64,000 nucleotides of DNA from Cloeon dipterum (taxonomy: Eukaryota; Arthropoda; Insecta; Ephemeroptera; Baetidae): the NCBI RefSeq assembly GCF_949628265.1, contig NC_088789.1, forward strand, positions 18,841,883-18,905,882, given 5' to 3'. The number at the start of each line of letters is the position of its first letter. The first letter of the stretch is position 1. Below are positions 1-12,012 of the stretch, in pieces. The notes under the pieces are model-generated. The model was not told the origin of the DNA. It made no database searches and worked only from the letters and a program-made list of their open reading frames with translations. A program made the translations under genes and the position numbers.

Positions 1-22
1 TTATTAGTATAACAAACGAGAC

Positions 23-3000
23 TCAGAAATTCTGCTGACGCTTCTTTTTCTGGTCCATGGCGTCGAGGATGGGCTGGCGCTTGTTTTGGTAGCGCCGCCG
101 CAACTCGTCAATTTCGCGCTCCATCTCGCTGTCCAAGCTGGTCATGCGCGTTTGCAGCTCTTCGTAACTCAGGAACTTGAGCTGGAACCGCAAACAGGCC
201 ACAAACAGGTCAGTTGCTTGACTAATGGACCGAAATGCGATTGTGTGCATCTAACGCCAATCGTTTAAACTGACGACCGGCGAATTTGCATCAAAGTCTT
301 CCCATACAACTTACTGGGGATAAATGTCAAATTAACAGCAGGGATTACTTTTTTAAGTAAGATGTTCAAAAAAGAAGAATGAATATCTAGATGGAATGAT
401 AAATTTTTTCAAGATTGTGCGGCCAGTATTAAAATTCCTGAAAAAAATTTCTCTTGGTACATTTTTTTTAATTATTTCAGTACTAACAGTGCTATCTTGG
501 AAAAATTTCTAGAGATTTGTTTCCCTTTTATAAAGATACTTTCTAAAAAATGTATACTGATCGACCCAGAATTTATTCCATAAACTGTCTTGCGGTTAAA
601 ATCTGAATTTCAGCTTACATTATTGTGGATAAATTACCTCAAGCTTGAGGGAACAGTGAATAATCTTGTAAACAATAATCGGGATTCATAATTGTCAACC
701 AAAATCGAAGTACTCATTTTAATGCAATTTGAAATTCTGACGAATAGCCTAGCCACTAACCCCTAAAATTAGACGTAAGAAAATACTTACAAATTCGAAA
801 TCTCCGTCGACAAATCCTCGCTGCAACTTGACTTCAGGCCTTGGCGGCGTCGCCGGAAGGACAGGCTGAGGTGCTGGCGCGGCCGAAATTTTATCCAGCT
901 GCTGACGCAGGTGCGACTGGAAGCGCTCGCGTTCCTCCGTGTTGTTCAGGTTGGCGGGCGGGGGGTGTTCCGTCTGCGCCCCCATAGGAATTGCTCCATT
1001 GCTACCCTGCTGCAAGAAGCACACATTTGCTCAGCCGCCTAGCTACTGACTCTTTGCTGACGAGGCGGGTCAGACTGAAGTGGCAGATTAGATTTCAATT
1101 TGGTGTCAGTGTGCCTCTGGCATTGTTTTCCCCTTATCGTCTGCAGCATTTTCGCTGCTTCCCACTTTCAAAGGAGCTCCCAATTTCTTATTTTATTATC
1201 TTCTTGCGCACTTGCGTAACTGTGTCATCGCATGAGGATGAAAAGCACAAAGGCGAGATAGCACGTAAATATTTGACCAATGTTTATTTTCATGAGATGA
1301 ACTAATCTGTTTTTAATCGGATAAAATATTTAGAATGCAAAGCGTTGCAAAAGAGCAGTAATTAATTCCTTGTGTTGTATGACCAATGACCATTTACAAA
1401 CCAAGTTCAAGCCTGAATAAAAACAGTTGAGATATGTCAAGGAAATCCCTGTAGAACCATTGCAAAACCATTGTTATTTTGCGGCTAAATTAAGCGTGAC
1501 ACGATACTGAAGAGATACTTGAGTCTCTCAAAATGCTCAAATAGCTCAACAGGATGGGAGACGCACCAGCGCCAACTTGTTGGTTTTCGCAACTTTCAAG
1601 CTGCCTTAGGGTCGAATGTCTGGCGTTTCAATAAAATACCTTGGTGCGGGCAGGCGAAAAGGTGGTCACAGTGGGCACAAGCTCCTTTGTGGCCACTTGG
1701 GCACCAATGTTATCTGCTTGGCAATGATATTGTGACCCAGTGAGCTCATAGCACACAAACGATTAAAGAAAAAATACTTTGCCGCCAACTAAGAGATATA
1801 CTTGCCTTTTTCATGAAAAAAACGTTTTAATTCATCTCAGCAACATTTTGAGAAACTTGGAAACTTAATTATCTATTTATAAAAAATTTAATGCCTCTTT
1901 TTTATCCAAGCATGCCATGCAACTATTCAAGAGAATTAGTCAGCTTACCCTATTGTTCTCTGCTTCTTTCTTATCAAAATGGTCGAGGAAAAGAGGCCGA
2001 TATTTCTTCCCCGATTCACCCAGCCCCGTTGCGTGTCCTAGTGTTTAAAATAAGTAAAAACTAAATGAAATACGTTTTTTTTTTTAAATTACTCTTCATT
2101 GTGGACTCTTCGTCTTCATCATCGCTGTTGATGACCATTGTGCCTAAATTGGAGTCCAGCTCCACCAAGGTACCAGAACGACGAGATCTCAGCATTAGGG
2201 TGCCATCGTCATCGTCACCACGATTTAACATTTCTGGCACCAGGGTGCCGCTATCCGGTGTGAACTGGACCATGGTGCCAGTGCCTCCATGGTCATCTTC
2301 GTCCTGTTTGGCAAACAATCCAGTATTGTGTCTGGTCTTTAAATCAGGCATAACTAACCGAATCATCGTTGTGTGCTTGGCTCAGAATGCCCTGCGCCTG
2401 CTGCTGTTTTTCCCTGATCTCCTTTGCCTCGCATATCATGTAGGCCAGAATATTGGGCTGCTTTGGATAATTAATAAACTCGTGCTGCAGAAGCTCAGAA
2501 GCGGAAGCCCTTTCCTCAGGATTTTTTATAAGACACCTGAAAGGTGTGATTAAATGCCATGATTGAAACTATTTAATAATGCTTTACCTAGACACAAAAT
2601 CAATAAACTCTGCAGTCCATCTATCAGGCTCTCTAAAAGAGGGAGGCGGTTTAGTAGGTATCATAAAAATGGCTCGCATGGGGTGGATGTCCCCGTATGG
2701 CGGTTTGCCCTCAGCCATCTCCAAGGCAGTGATTCCAAGTGACCAGATATCGGCCACACAGTCGTAGCCGATTTCTTGAATTACCTCAGGTGCCATCCAA
2801 AATGGAGTTCCTATAACCTGAGAAAGGAAAAATGTTCAAATCAACCTGATTTAAGGTAAAAAAATCAGATTCTTACTGTATTCCTTTTGGCCATAGTGTC
2901 AGTCAGCTGACCTGCCACCCCGAAGTCAGCCAGTTTGGCGTGCCCCTCAGAGTTGAGCAGGATGTTTCCAGCTTTGATATCTCGGTGAATTTTACGACGA

Positions 3001-4886
3001 AGGTGCAGGTACTCGAGACCTTTTAGAGTGTCACTCATTATCGTTGAGATTTCCTCCTCGGACAAAGTTTTCTTTCTTAGGCGCATGATGTCGGAGACGG
3101 AACCCGCCCCGCAGTACTCCATCACAATCTACAAGGCCAAGTATTAAATTAAATAATTTATTTTGCATAATTATGATTGTAGTGATAAAAATTAAGAATA
3201 TTCATCCGTTGGGTATGGGAATTTTTTCTAATATTTGCGTCTACGATAGGGAAAAATCATGCACCAAATTTTTGTTGTGTTAAACCACAAATAACATTTA
3301 AATATTTCTTAATCGGTCCATGAATTATTCCAAAAGCTCTCAGGTTGACCTTCGTTTCGCAGGTTTCGCAAAAACCCACATTGAAAAATCACTGCACCGT
3401 CAAAACTTAAAAATAGCAAGGTTTTTAGCAATTTTGCACATTTTTCCAAAACACAAGAGTAATTTGCATATAAGATCATAAATATTAATTATTGTTAGAT
3501 GACGAAAATACCAATTAAAAATTAAGACTAAAAACTGGATCTATTTAAAATTCACTTAAACTTTTTGTGTTGTTTGGCGCAAAATATGACCTTTAATTGG
3601 GTCAAATTTGGAAAAATGCGGAAAACTCCAAAAATTTTTCTGTTCGTTTGTTGCTAAAAAATGAATGGGGCACAATTTATGTAAATTAAAAAATTAGCCA
3701 ACCCTGGAAATCGGAATATTGACATCTTACACCATTATGTTTTGATAAATGAAAAAAGGAAGCGGTGAACATGCGTCCTTCACTTAATAGATCACATGAA
3801 TCATGATAGAATTAGATACGTTTTATAATTGAGATTTTTGTAAAAGTATTTTTCTAGGGCAATTATATTACATTCATGTTTATTCTAAATCTTATAATTT
3901 TTTTCAAGACTCAATGCTTGTTCGCTTCTCTATCAACTTAATGGCAGGCCTTATCAGAAAGAACCACCAGGAGGAAGTGGAACCGTCGTTAAGAGTTTCC
4001 GCTCGAACACAGCTTGTAATATGCGTCTCAGAAAAAATATACAATGCCGCTGAACAGCATTTTCTGGGAAAATTTTAATTCTACCAAGCACAAAAAATGA
4101 CATTACCCATAGGTCGGTGTTCTTGAAATAACTCCCGTAGTATTTGACGACGTACGGCGAGTCGCATTGCTGCATAATCGAGATCTCCTTGATGATCTCC
4201 TGCAGGTCGGTGTCCACGGGCACTTGCTTGATGGCCAACACCTGTTCCGACTCTTTGTGCACCGCCTTGTAGACCGAGCCATAGGATCCTTCCCCAAGCT
4301 TGCAGAGGATGTCGAAAACCTCCTCTGGCTGCCGGGTTAGGCTCTCCTCCGACAGCTTCTTCAGCTCGCTGAAATAACAACAGTGTCTAAGCTTTTGGGA
4401 AATTTTAAGACTCGAAAATTGATTAAAAACTCAGGAAACATGGTGCCGAATACTTAAATTATTCAATTTTTCGTGTCATTTACTTTAAAACGAGTGAGAT
4501 GATGAAATTTTCACACAACAGTACATGAAACATAAATGTTCGTGGTGGTAAAGAGGAGAGAATTTTGTTTTTATTTATTTTAAAAGATAAATTAGACGAA
4601 TGCCAAAAGCGATGCATGCTGGTGCAGTCTTTTGTTTGATCTCAAGAGGAGATTATTCACTCGAAGGCGATTATCCTGCTAGAGACATTAGTTACAGAAG
4701 TAAACTAACATTAAAACGGGTTCGGCCAGCAAGACCTTCGTGCTCATTAAACTCAAAATTTGGCCGAAATTCGGCCAACTTGTTGCAGAACGCATTTTCC
4801 TCCTTTTGCAAGGTAACGAGTGGGTGCAGGAAACCAGTTTCACGACGAATTAAACGGCTATAAGCGGTGTACCTTTTGCTGCTCAT
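23..4886 (-). CDS. hpo: Hippo / MST1-2 Ser/Thr kinase, complete coding sequence in 9 exons
   Basis: Exons in transcript order: 4886-4873, 4368-4107, 3128-2877, 2817-2588, 2536-2359, 2303-2093, 2037-1949, 1009-791 and 181-23. All junctions are GT-AG and in phase, giving 537 residues. The product is the upstream kinase of the Hippo growth-control cascade; in the family it phosphorylates Warts/LATS and Mob with Salvador. Seen in the sequence: glycine loop GEGSYGSV (30-37), catalytic Lys52 in [12 protein letters not shown] with Asp142, DFG (160-162) and activation-loop Thr176 in KRNTVIGTPFW, the position of MST2 Thr180. A linker carries repeated GTM/GTL motifs, known in MST1/2 as Mob1-docking phospho-sites. 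The last exon is a SARAH helix ending RQQNF. It looks closer to vertebrate MST2 than to fly Hpo. The start exon encodes only MSSK plus two bases. Intron 2304-2358 is only 55 nt. Introns 182-790 and 1010-1948 hold repeats; 3129-4106 and 4369-4872 hold nothing I recognise. The 3' UTR leaves the window. Confidence 0.96.
359..520 (+). repeat. Dispersed repeat family, copy 1
   Basis: Lies in the last hpo intron. Shares with 7238-7400 the order AGATGTTCAAAAA, TAGATGGAATGA, TTTTTCC/TTTTTTC, AGATTG, CGGCCA and a later GAAAAATTTC. A third copy is at 35590-35750 on the minus strand. No terminal repeats or ORF are seen. Confidence 0.55.
1525..1740 (+). mobile_element. SINE-like element, copy A (partial)
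   Basis: Lies in an hpo intron. Shares with the copies at 54-57 kb the blocks AAATGCTCAAATAGCTCAAC, a TTGTTGGTTTTCGC stretch, TCTGGCGTTTCAATAAAATA and CACCAATGTTATC. Both ends are incomplete relative to copy E. Confidence 0.65.
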
Positions 4887-4996
4887 GATGAGAAGTCAGA
4901 GGTCATGCCGGTGTCGGGCCGAAAAAAACGGCCTACAGGCCGAAAATCGACAACCGCAGCTCCATTTTCGGCGACCACCACAGACACTTTCCTCAC

Positions 4997-5069
4997 AACC
5001 GATAACAGGATACACGGTCACCGGTTATCTCATGCAAAGCATTGAAAGCATCCTTAAGTAACCGGTTAT
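4997..5069. promoter_or_regulatory. Cluster of Grainyhead-like sites upstream of hpo
   Basis: Two near-identical motifs, CACCGGTTAT (5019-5028) and TAACCGGTTAT (5059-5069), match the Grainyhead core AACCGGTT, and a weaker AACCGATAAC lies at 4998-5007. They sit about 110-185 bases upstream of the hpo start codon, within the likely 5' UTR or proximal promoter. Motif matching was by eye, so binding is inferred. Confidence 0.35.
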
Positions 5070-6456
5070 TTGGAAATTTTATCTCTGAGAAACTGGATTT
5101 GTTTTGCTTGCAGTAAAAATACCAGAGACGTCTAGCGGCTGCCGCTATTACTCATGACTCACGCGGTTCCCTTTCTTGGTGTTTAATGGTGCTACGCGTT
5201 ACGCAAGATAAAAAATTCCTAAGATTCTGATATTTCTAAAGACAAACATCAAGACGTAAAGCTTTGATTTTTTTCACTCAGATGATTAAAATTTTCGATG
5301 TCAAGTGTCTAAATCAGTAAAGCGGCTAATCGAATCAAAATATTTGGGAATGCGAGTTTATTTGTATTGTGTGTCGCTTTATGATGTTAGAATCTTGTAA
5401 AATTTATATTGGGACGATTTGATATATCCTAAGTTTTATTTCAGTTGGTCTTTTATTTCCTTAATTTAATTTTACTACATTATAATAAAAAACTTTAAAA
5501 AAGACAAATAATCTAAACTCAATTTTTCAGTTCATGATTTGCGGTTAAACACTTATAATTGTTAAATTATTATTTTTAGCACCACATAGAGCCCATTGAA
5601 GTATATTTCAATTTTACGCAGTTAAAAAATATTTTAAACTTATAAAATAATGAAATTTAAAATGTTATACTTGCGTGCTGTTAGAAATATAAAGAGAGTA
5701 AAAATTTCATTTTTGAAATATTTCCAATGAATTTAAAAAAATCTTTCGCTTAAATACGTTTGTTAAATTAAGATGTTTCAAATGATCTCTTAGAATTGGT
5801 GAGTGTATTATTTGTAAAAAAAGGTCGCATTCCAATTATTATGAAAAATGCAAAATGCATCATTTATTAAAATTTAATTAATCTCTTATTACAAAAGAAA
5901 CTATCAATGATACATTTTTTTTGTAATAATATTTTATTCGCGAGTTTCAGCGGGTTGTTCTCCAACACTACAAAATAATGCTTAATTTCTTTAGATGTGA
6001 TTTTCTTATTGACTTGTAAGTATATTTGTAAAATGTTTTTATGACTTTTGGATAAATAAACACAAATTGAATTGAATTCTGCGTAAATTTTTGTAAAAAC
6101 TTGAATTTTGCCAGCCTATTTTTGCTTTATTTATTAGATCTTACGATGTTATTTTTGGACAGTAAATAATTATTGAGAATTGATGTATGCACCAGCATGT
6201 CTACAAAAAGAAATGTCTGATGTCATATCATTTACTTGTACGTGCGCAGTCGGTCAATTCGCATTCAAATCCAGACGATTTTTTCGTGTCTTTCACTCTC
6301 TCAATAAAGTGGCAAGGTCATCCAGATTAAAGTGATGGAAGGAATGAACAGTGTCCAAGAGCTACTTTGACCTCTCTCCGTTTGGTTTGTCATAGCTAAG
6401 GCGCCGCGCAATATATTGTCATTTCAGCTGTGGCAAGAGGAAACGAAGGAGCAGTT

Positions 6457-6482
6457 TTATAAACTAAATACTGCTGGTCAGA
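6457..6482 (+). promoter_or_regulatory. Possible TATA/initiator pair for the four-pass membrane protein gene
   Basis: A TTATAAA box (6457-6463) is followed by an initiator-like GGTCAGA (6476-6482), about 85 bases before the start codon. The TATA-to-initiator spacing of about 22-23 bases is slightly short, so this is only a candidate. Confidence 0.3.
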
Positions 6483-6564
6483 GGAATCATTTTTTATGAT
6501 ATTTCAGGTTAACATAAGAAATTTTTGCGCAGCTAAATTGTGTCAACATTAGAGAGGAATCAAA

Positions 6565-7927
6565 ATGAAGAAATGCAGCGCTGCTTGTCTCAAAATCGCA
6601 TTCTGCATTGCAATTCTCGAGCTGGTAAGAATATTTTTATTAATCTTTTTAACCGAATAACTTAAAGATCGAATTTTAGGATGATTTTCAGAAATCAATC
6701 AAATGTAGAGATTAAAATTGTTTGAGTCAGTTTATCTGCTAAAATTATAATTTAAAATTTGTGAGTTTATTCTTTAAATAACTTTTAAAACGACGCAGTG
6801 CCATGAGTTTGTACTGATAATATATTTTTATGGAGCAAAACATTATTTCAACTATGATTCCAGATTTATTTGTTTGTTCACTTATCTTGGATGGCTTTCA
6901 CTCAAGTGAATCCATTTGACAGTGTTGATGCTAACAGCCGAAACAGCTCTTTTATAACTGGTAATTTTGATTTTTCCAAGTAAGAGTTTATCGCATACGC
7001 CTTACTTTTCTAGCACTGGAATTGACGTTTGTGCCGCAATCTGCCTTCACTGAACAGTTATATCTGTATTTCGACTTAATTGAAATATTCTTTTGTGCCC
7101 TACTTCTGCTTGCTTTGATCAAGGTGAGTGACAAAAACTAATTTCATTAATCTTCTGTTGAGTCATTGCACAAGTAGGTAATATAATACTTCTTGTTATA
7201 AATTTTTGACAGCAGGAAACTATAAATTTAATTATGGAGATGTTCAAAAATGGAAATACATCTCTATAGATGGAATGAAAAAGTTTTTCCAGATTGAACG
7301 GCCAATAATTGGCTATTATTATTTCGGCATTTTTAGTTTTTTAATTCTTTCTTTACTGTGGCCATTTAATCTTTGAAAAATTTCAACATTCTATCTAGAT
7401 ATTTATTTTTTAACTGCTTAAACATTATTCTATCAATCTAATCTTTGTTTCGTTAAGTCCGTGTTGCAAATTGAAAATTTAACCTCGTGACTTTGAGATT
7501 TTATCAATTTCAATCTTCAAACGCAAATTCTCAAGTTAGATTACAAAACTGTTTAGGATATTTAACCTCTCTTATTTTTATGCAGAGAGTGAAATGGCTT
7601 GCATACCCGTATCTGCTGAAAACCGCCATATACTCTGCAGTCGGCCTGTTCTACGCAATCTTGGCCATAGTCAGCATAATGGTTCTGAAGGGAGAAGATG
7701 AAAGCACGAAATTAAAGGAGAGTAACACTAACATCTACTTGGCCATCTTCGGATTCGTCATTTTTGGTAAAAGAAGCAAAAATGCTAAGAAACTAAACTG
7801 ACATATTTTTCCTGCAGTGTACAACGTCACCCTAATCGCGATTTTACTGATCTCGTTCCACAAAACAAGGGAATATGAGCCACCCTACAAGCAAACAGGC
7901 AATACGGAGTTCTATCAGGACGAATGA
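6565..7927 (+). CDS. Unrecognised four-pass membrane protein, 5 exons
   Basis: Exons 6565-6624, 6864-6960, 7014-7123, 7586-7766 and 7818-7927 join with GT-AG borders and consistent phases into 185 residues. Hydrophobic segments are at about 9-33, 69-88, 98-123 and 139-163, giving four membrane passes with short N- and C-terminal ends probably cytosolic. The first extracytoplasmic loop (34-66) has a possible N-glycosylation sequon NSS at 47-49, and the second loop is charged (KGEDESTKLKE). The tail carries REYEPPYKQTG. Layout and size resemble small arthropod four-pass families such as the DUF4728 or LAPTM-like groups, but I cannot assign one. The first segment serves as a signal anchor. An ATTAAA motif near 7963 may be the poly(A) signal. 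Intron 7124-7585 holds a copy of a dispersed repeat. The exon chain is strong; the function is unknown. Confidence 0.85.
7238..7400 (+). repeat. Dispersed repeat family, copy 2
   Basis: Lies in intron 3 of the four-pass membrane protein gene. The best-conserved part is ATAGATGGAATGAAAAAG then TTTTTCCAGATTGAACGGCC. Confidence 0.55.
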
Positions 7928-10900
7928 CGGTAGAAAAAATCGCTATATTATATGACACACATATTAAAGCGCTGAATATTTTATCTCTGTATTATATAGC
8001 ATTTTTAAATATTGCAAATTTATGATTGTCGTTTATTAAAATTGAAATCTGAAAAAAATTATAAATAATTTTAAAACCAAAAAGAGCTTAAATTAACTCA
8101 AAATAATTCATTCTAGTACCTAAATTTATTTGAGCAAGAAAAATGAAAAAATCAAAAATGAACCAAAAGTTAAATTCATACTTAAAAGAGAAAGAAATCC
8201 GCCCTTCGTTTTCACAGTAGTTAACTTTAATCAGTTAGGACGGAAAAATTAAAACATGTCTCAAATTTTTGGTTCCAATTTTTTTTAAAGTATGATGTGC
8301 ATTTAGTACAGTTCTCTTTAAAAAAGACAAATCTCTTGATATTTGTAAAAAATGCGTGTTAGATTTAAAACAAAGTGATAAGTTTTGCCAATAAAGCGTG
8401 TTCAATGGACTATTAGGATATACTAAAAACTGCCTCCAACCGCCTAGAGACTATTTAAAACCGTCATATTAGTTGTACGGAAAAACAGTCTACAAATAGT
8501 CAACTGTTTCCTTGGAAAAAATTTCTATAAAATTCACAGCCCTACATGTCACTTAAAATAGTTCATTATATATGATCGAGGTATTTAAATAAAAATTAAA
8601 TTTAACCGTATATTCACGAGGAAATGAGTGTTGAATTTAGTTACACTTACACTGCCTGCCAATTAAAATAATTTCGTTTTTTAATAAATTACAACCAAAT
8701 CGTATACGGCTGATATGGCTAGTGTAGAATCGTTTGCATATATATTCATAGTTTTTCCAGCAGAAAAAGAATGTTATTGATAAAATCATTTAGTTCACAC
8801 AAGCAAATTTTAGGTCCTGCAAAACAAGAGATATCTAAAAATTTCAAATTACTGAAATAACAGCAGCAAGCTGGAAAAAAGAAGAAAGATTAATGATGGC
8901 CGCGGTAAAAAGAAAAAGAGGAAAAAATAAAAAGAAATTAATGCGAGTGTGTATATACATACATTTGTCGTCCACATCAAAATGCATCTTGCAAGAAGAG
9001 ATTTAGCCAAGGACGAGATTGTTTTGCATTCGCTGCGGCTTTTGTGCCGTTTTGCCCAGCATGAATATGCAGAGGGCGTGTGTATTTAAATGAGAAGAAG
9101 GGTGGGAGGGGTGCGAGCGGGTGAGCGCCAACAGCGAGAGACGGGAAGCAAGGGCGCCGCGCGCGCGTGTGTACGTGTTTTCTAATTAATTCTGCGTTGA
9201 ATGCGGCTGGCTCGCAATTTATTCTGCGATGCCTCTTTATTCGAGAGGAGCCGCGCACATCACAAGAGGCATTCATTTATCTGGAGTCGTGCTGGGCGCG
9301 GATACACATAATCTCCGCACACTTTTCGCTCCCCCGGCCGACTCGCTCACGCGACTTTTTCTCGCGTTTAACGTGCGTAACAATTCCAGCAGGCAACCTG
9401 CGCTTCACATTGTCATTTTGCTTGCTCTCTTGGCAACACACGCTGAAAAAAATAATAATAATGCCTGCGTCTGCACCCCCTTAGCCTTACAATGGACGTG
9501 TAGAGTTAGAAAATACCGATGTCTACCAAAATTGAGATTTTGTAAGTGTTTTGCTAATAATAAAACAAAAAAAAACCTTTTTCCCGATAATTTCCCATTT
9601 GATTGCTTTTCATTTGTAAAAAAACAGTGCAATTTTGTGACTAGTTGGGGTAACATGATTAACAAAATTAATGCATATTTCGATTAAGTTAAATAGACAC
9701 GAAAAATTTCATTTCAATAACTTTAGAAATATTTCCAAATTAATTGATTATATTTCAAATTATTCAGTACTCAGTATTTAACTCGGCCAGAATAAGTTTT
9801 GTTGGTTTTTTGCACTTTGTAATGTAGAAGCCACTGTCCATTTTTTAATTTTTTGATTTTAAAGGAAAAAAACAGGAAAAAGTACTTATTTCAATTGTGA
9901 CATCGTTCTTCCTTTATTTGGCTGATCCCGCGGGGTGTCGCCGTTGTCGGTCATTTATTCAGTTTGGTTAGCATTTAAGTAGTCTTGCTAGGAGAGTTAA
10001 TCAGTTATATATAATATTCAGACTATATATCTGGCTATACCATGACCGCGCAGAAACTTCTTTTTGACAAGACGATCGAGCAGCAGAAACGTCTGACCCT
10101 GTCGGCATCCGCAATTTGTTCTGTCTCTCAGCACGTAAGCGCCGTTCTTGCGTCTCCTCCTTACCTATAAGTGGCTGGAAAGTGGAGATGTGGGATGCGA
10201 GAGTTGAGTCATTGGATGTCGATAAAAATAATATGAAAAACAGAGAGGACAAAGGGCGTGCAGTAATTGGTCTTCGATTTGCGGCAATTACCACCGCGCG
10301 GACATGTCCAAGTGGAAAAAAGCGCCGCGCCAAGGGTGGCTGGGAGAGAGAGGGGGCGGCCCATTATGCGGAGACCCTGCTGGCCGGCGGGATGCATAAC
10401 TAACCCCTCACGCGTGCACCCTTGTCGTAGAGCACCCGATTAACGGATTCCACTGCCGACGCTTACATTTGATATCAGAAAAGCAGCTAGAGCAAAAAAA
10501 TGTCCGCGATGAAAGTGGGAGAGACTTCTCTTTACTTTATTTGTCACTGGGAAAACGTTATTTAAGTAATGACTTCGATGAGTGTAATAATAATCATTCG
10601 CCAATATGAAAACGAATATTTTCCACTTTTACCACGCTGTCCCAAGAAAATTCTCAACTGTCTCTGCACATTTATAACCAGATATACATGGTCTAAAAGT
10701 TTTCATTTTTTTAAACGTTCAGTGTCATAATTCATGATGTGTGATTTGCTTTTTCGGAGTAATTTTTCTTAAATTCATATACAATTTTGGATTTTTTTAA
10801 TTTTTCATTTCATCATTAGAATTGACTAACAATAAGATGTAGATGAGAGACAATAGTTGATTCTATCTGACTTATAATCAAGAGGATTTTGATGAAAAAT

Positions 10901-11881
10901 AAGTGCTATGAAATTTATTATGTTTGTTTATTTTTCATTATTAAAATAGTACAATCAAATAGAATATCATTGTAGAAACATGAAACTAAACAAAAAATGA
11001 CAAGCATAAACTGCATGGACGCGTGAAGCAAAATATTTGAGTCGACGTTGTCACGTGCCAAAACGCTTAAAATTTAGTCGTTTCTTTTCCCAAAACCTCT
11101 AAATCAATCAGGCGGCTGTGTCTGTAATCAAGCTCTAAAAACAATATTGATTAAAATATTACATTATGTTTTTTGAAGCGGCCGCTTCAGGAGCATAGAA
11201 TTTTAAAAGATATTTAAGTGAGTTATTTCATAATTTATAAAACATATCGTGGCAGAATTAACAATTAACACAAGAGTGACCAAGTTTGCTCAATATACCA
11301 GAATTACTATGGATCTTCAAGAAATTAAAAAATGTACACAATCCTATTTACCGATCAAAGAACTAGTTCAAAAGCAATTTAAACTAGAACATCTTACAAT
11401 TAGGAGGGCCCGTATTTTGATATTAATGAAGAGTTCAATGGAGGGTGGGCGTTCCCCACAGCTCAAATTTATTCACTCAGGATTTTTACTGTACTACACA
11501 TAATTGATTTCATCTCTTCAAACTCATACAAATGCATATGACTGATTTCAAAACATATTGATCTGGCGTCTCTTCATTGCTGTTGTGCTAAACAAAAACA
11601 CTTTTGGTGCTGAAATACATATACATTTTTAATTGCATAATTAAAACGCTGCTAAATCCGGACACACAGTAGATGCGCGCAATGAAAGGCGAAAGCCTCG
11701 CGAGTTTTCCCGCATGGATGTGCAAAAACGCGTGTTTTTAATTAATACGATCGCTGCTCATTATAAATATTATTTGTTTATTGCGCCGCTCGTTAATTAA
11801 GAGAGCGAGAGGGAGCACAAAACTGGCGGTACAAATATAACCACCCACGTTTTGCATAAATAAAGCACACAAGGAAGCGAA

Positions 11882-11902
11882 GAGCGAGCGAGCGAGCGAG
11901 CG
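11882..11902 (+). repeat. Short GAGC tandem repeat
   Basis: Five head-to-tail GAGC/GCGA units in a GC-richer block upstream of the homeobox gene. Confidence 0.8.
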
Positions 11903-11975
11903 CCGCGCGGAGACACGCGAATAATAATGACTGGCAGCGGGTGTGTATGCGCTGAAATAAAGAGAGCACGTAGAG

Positions 11976-12012
11976 TATAAATACTGCAGGCGGCTCTTCA
12001 GCCGCTCAGGTG
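11976..12012 (+). promoter_or_regulatory. Candidate TATA promoter with a splice donor just after the start site
   Basis: TATAAAT (11976-11982) is followed 24-32 bases later by initiator-like TTCAG and CTCAG, and CTCAG runs directly into a GTGAAA donor-like sequence. This could be a distal promoter with a tiny non-coding first exon for the homeobox gene 3 kb downstream. No RNA evidence is available. Confidence 0.25.

Larger units (their letters stand above)
4887..6564. other. Intergenic region between two divergent genes
   Basis: This 1.7 kb separates hpo (minus) from the four-pass membrane protein gene (plus). It should hold both promoters and 5' UTRs. Beyond the Grainyhead-like motifs near hpo and a TATA-like box near 6457, it is AT-rich sequence with no ORF or repeat that I recognise. 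Confidence 0.6.

Noticed and set aside
2061..2366. ORF starting [10 protein letters not shown] as an alternative hpo exon start
   Set aside because: Phase analysis shows a 55-nt intron (2304-2358); the first part of that ORF is intronic.
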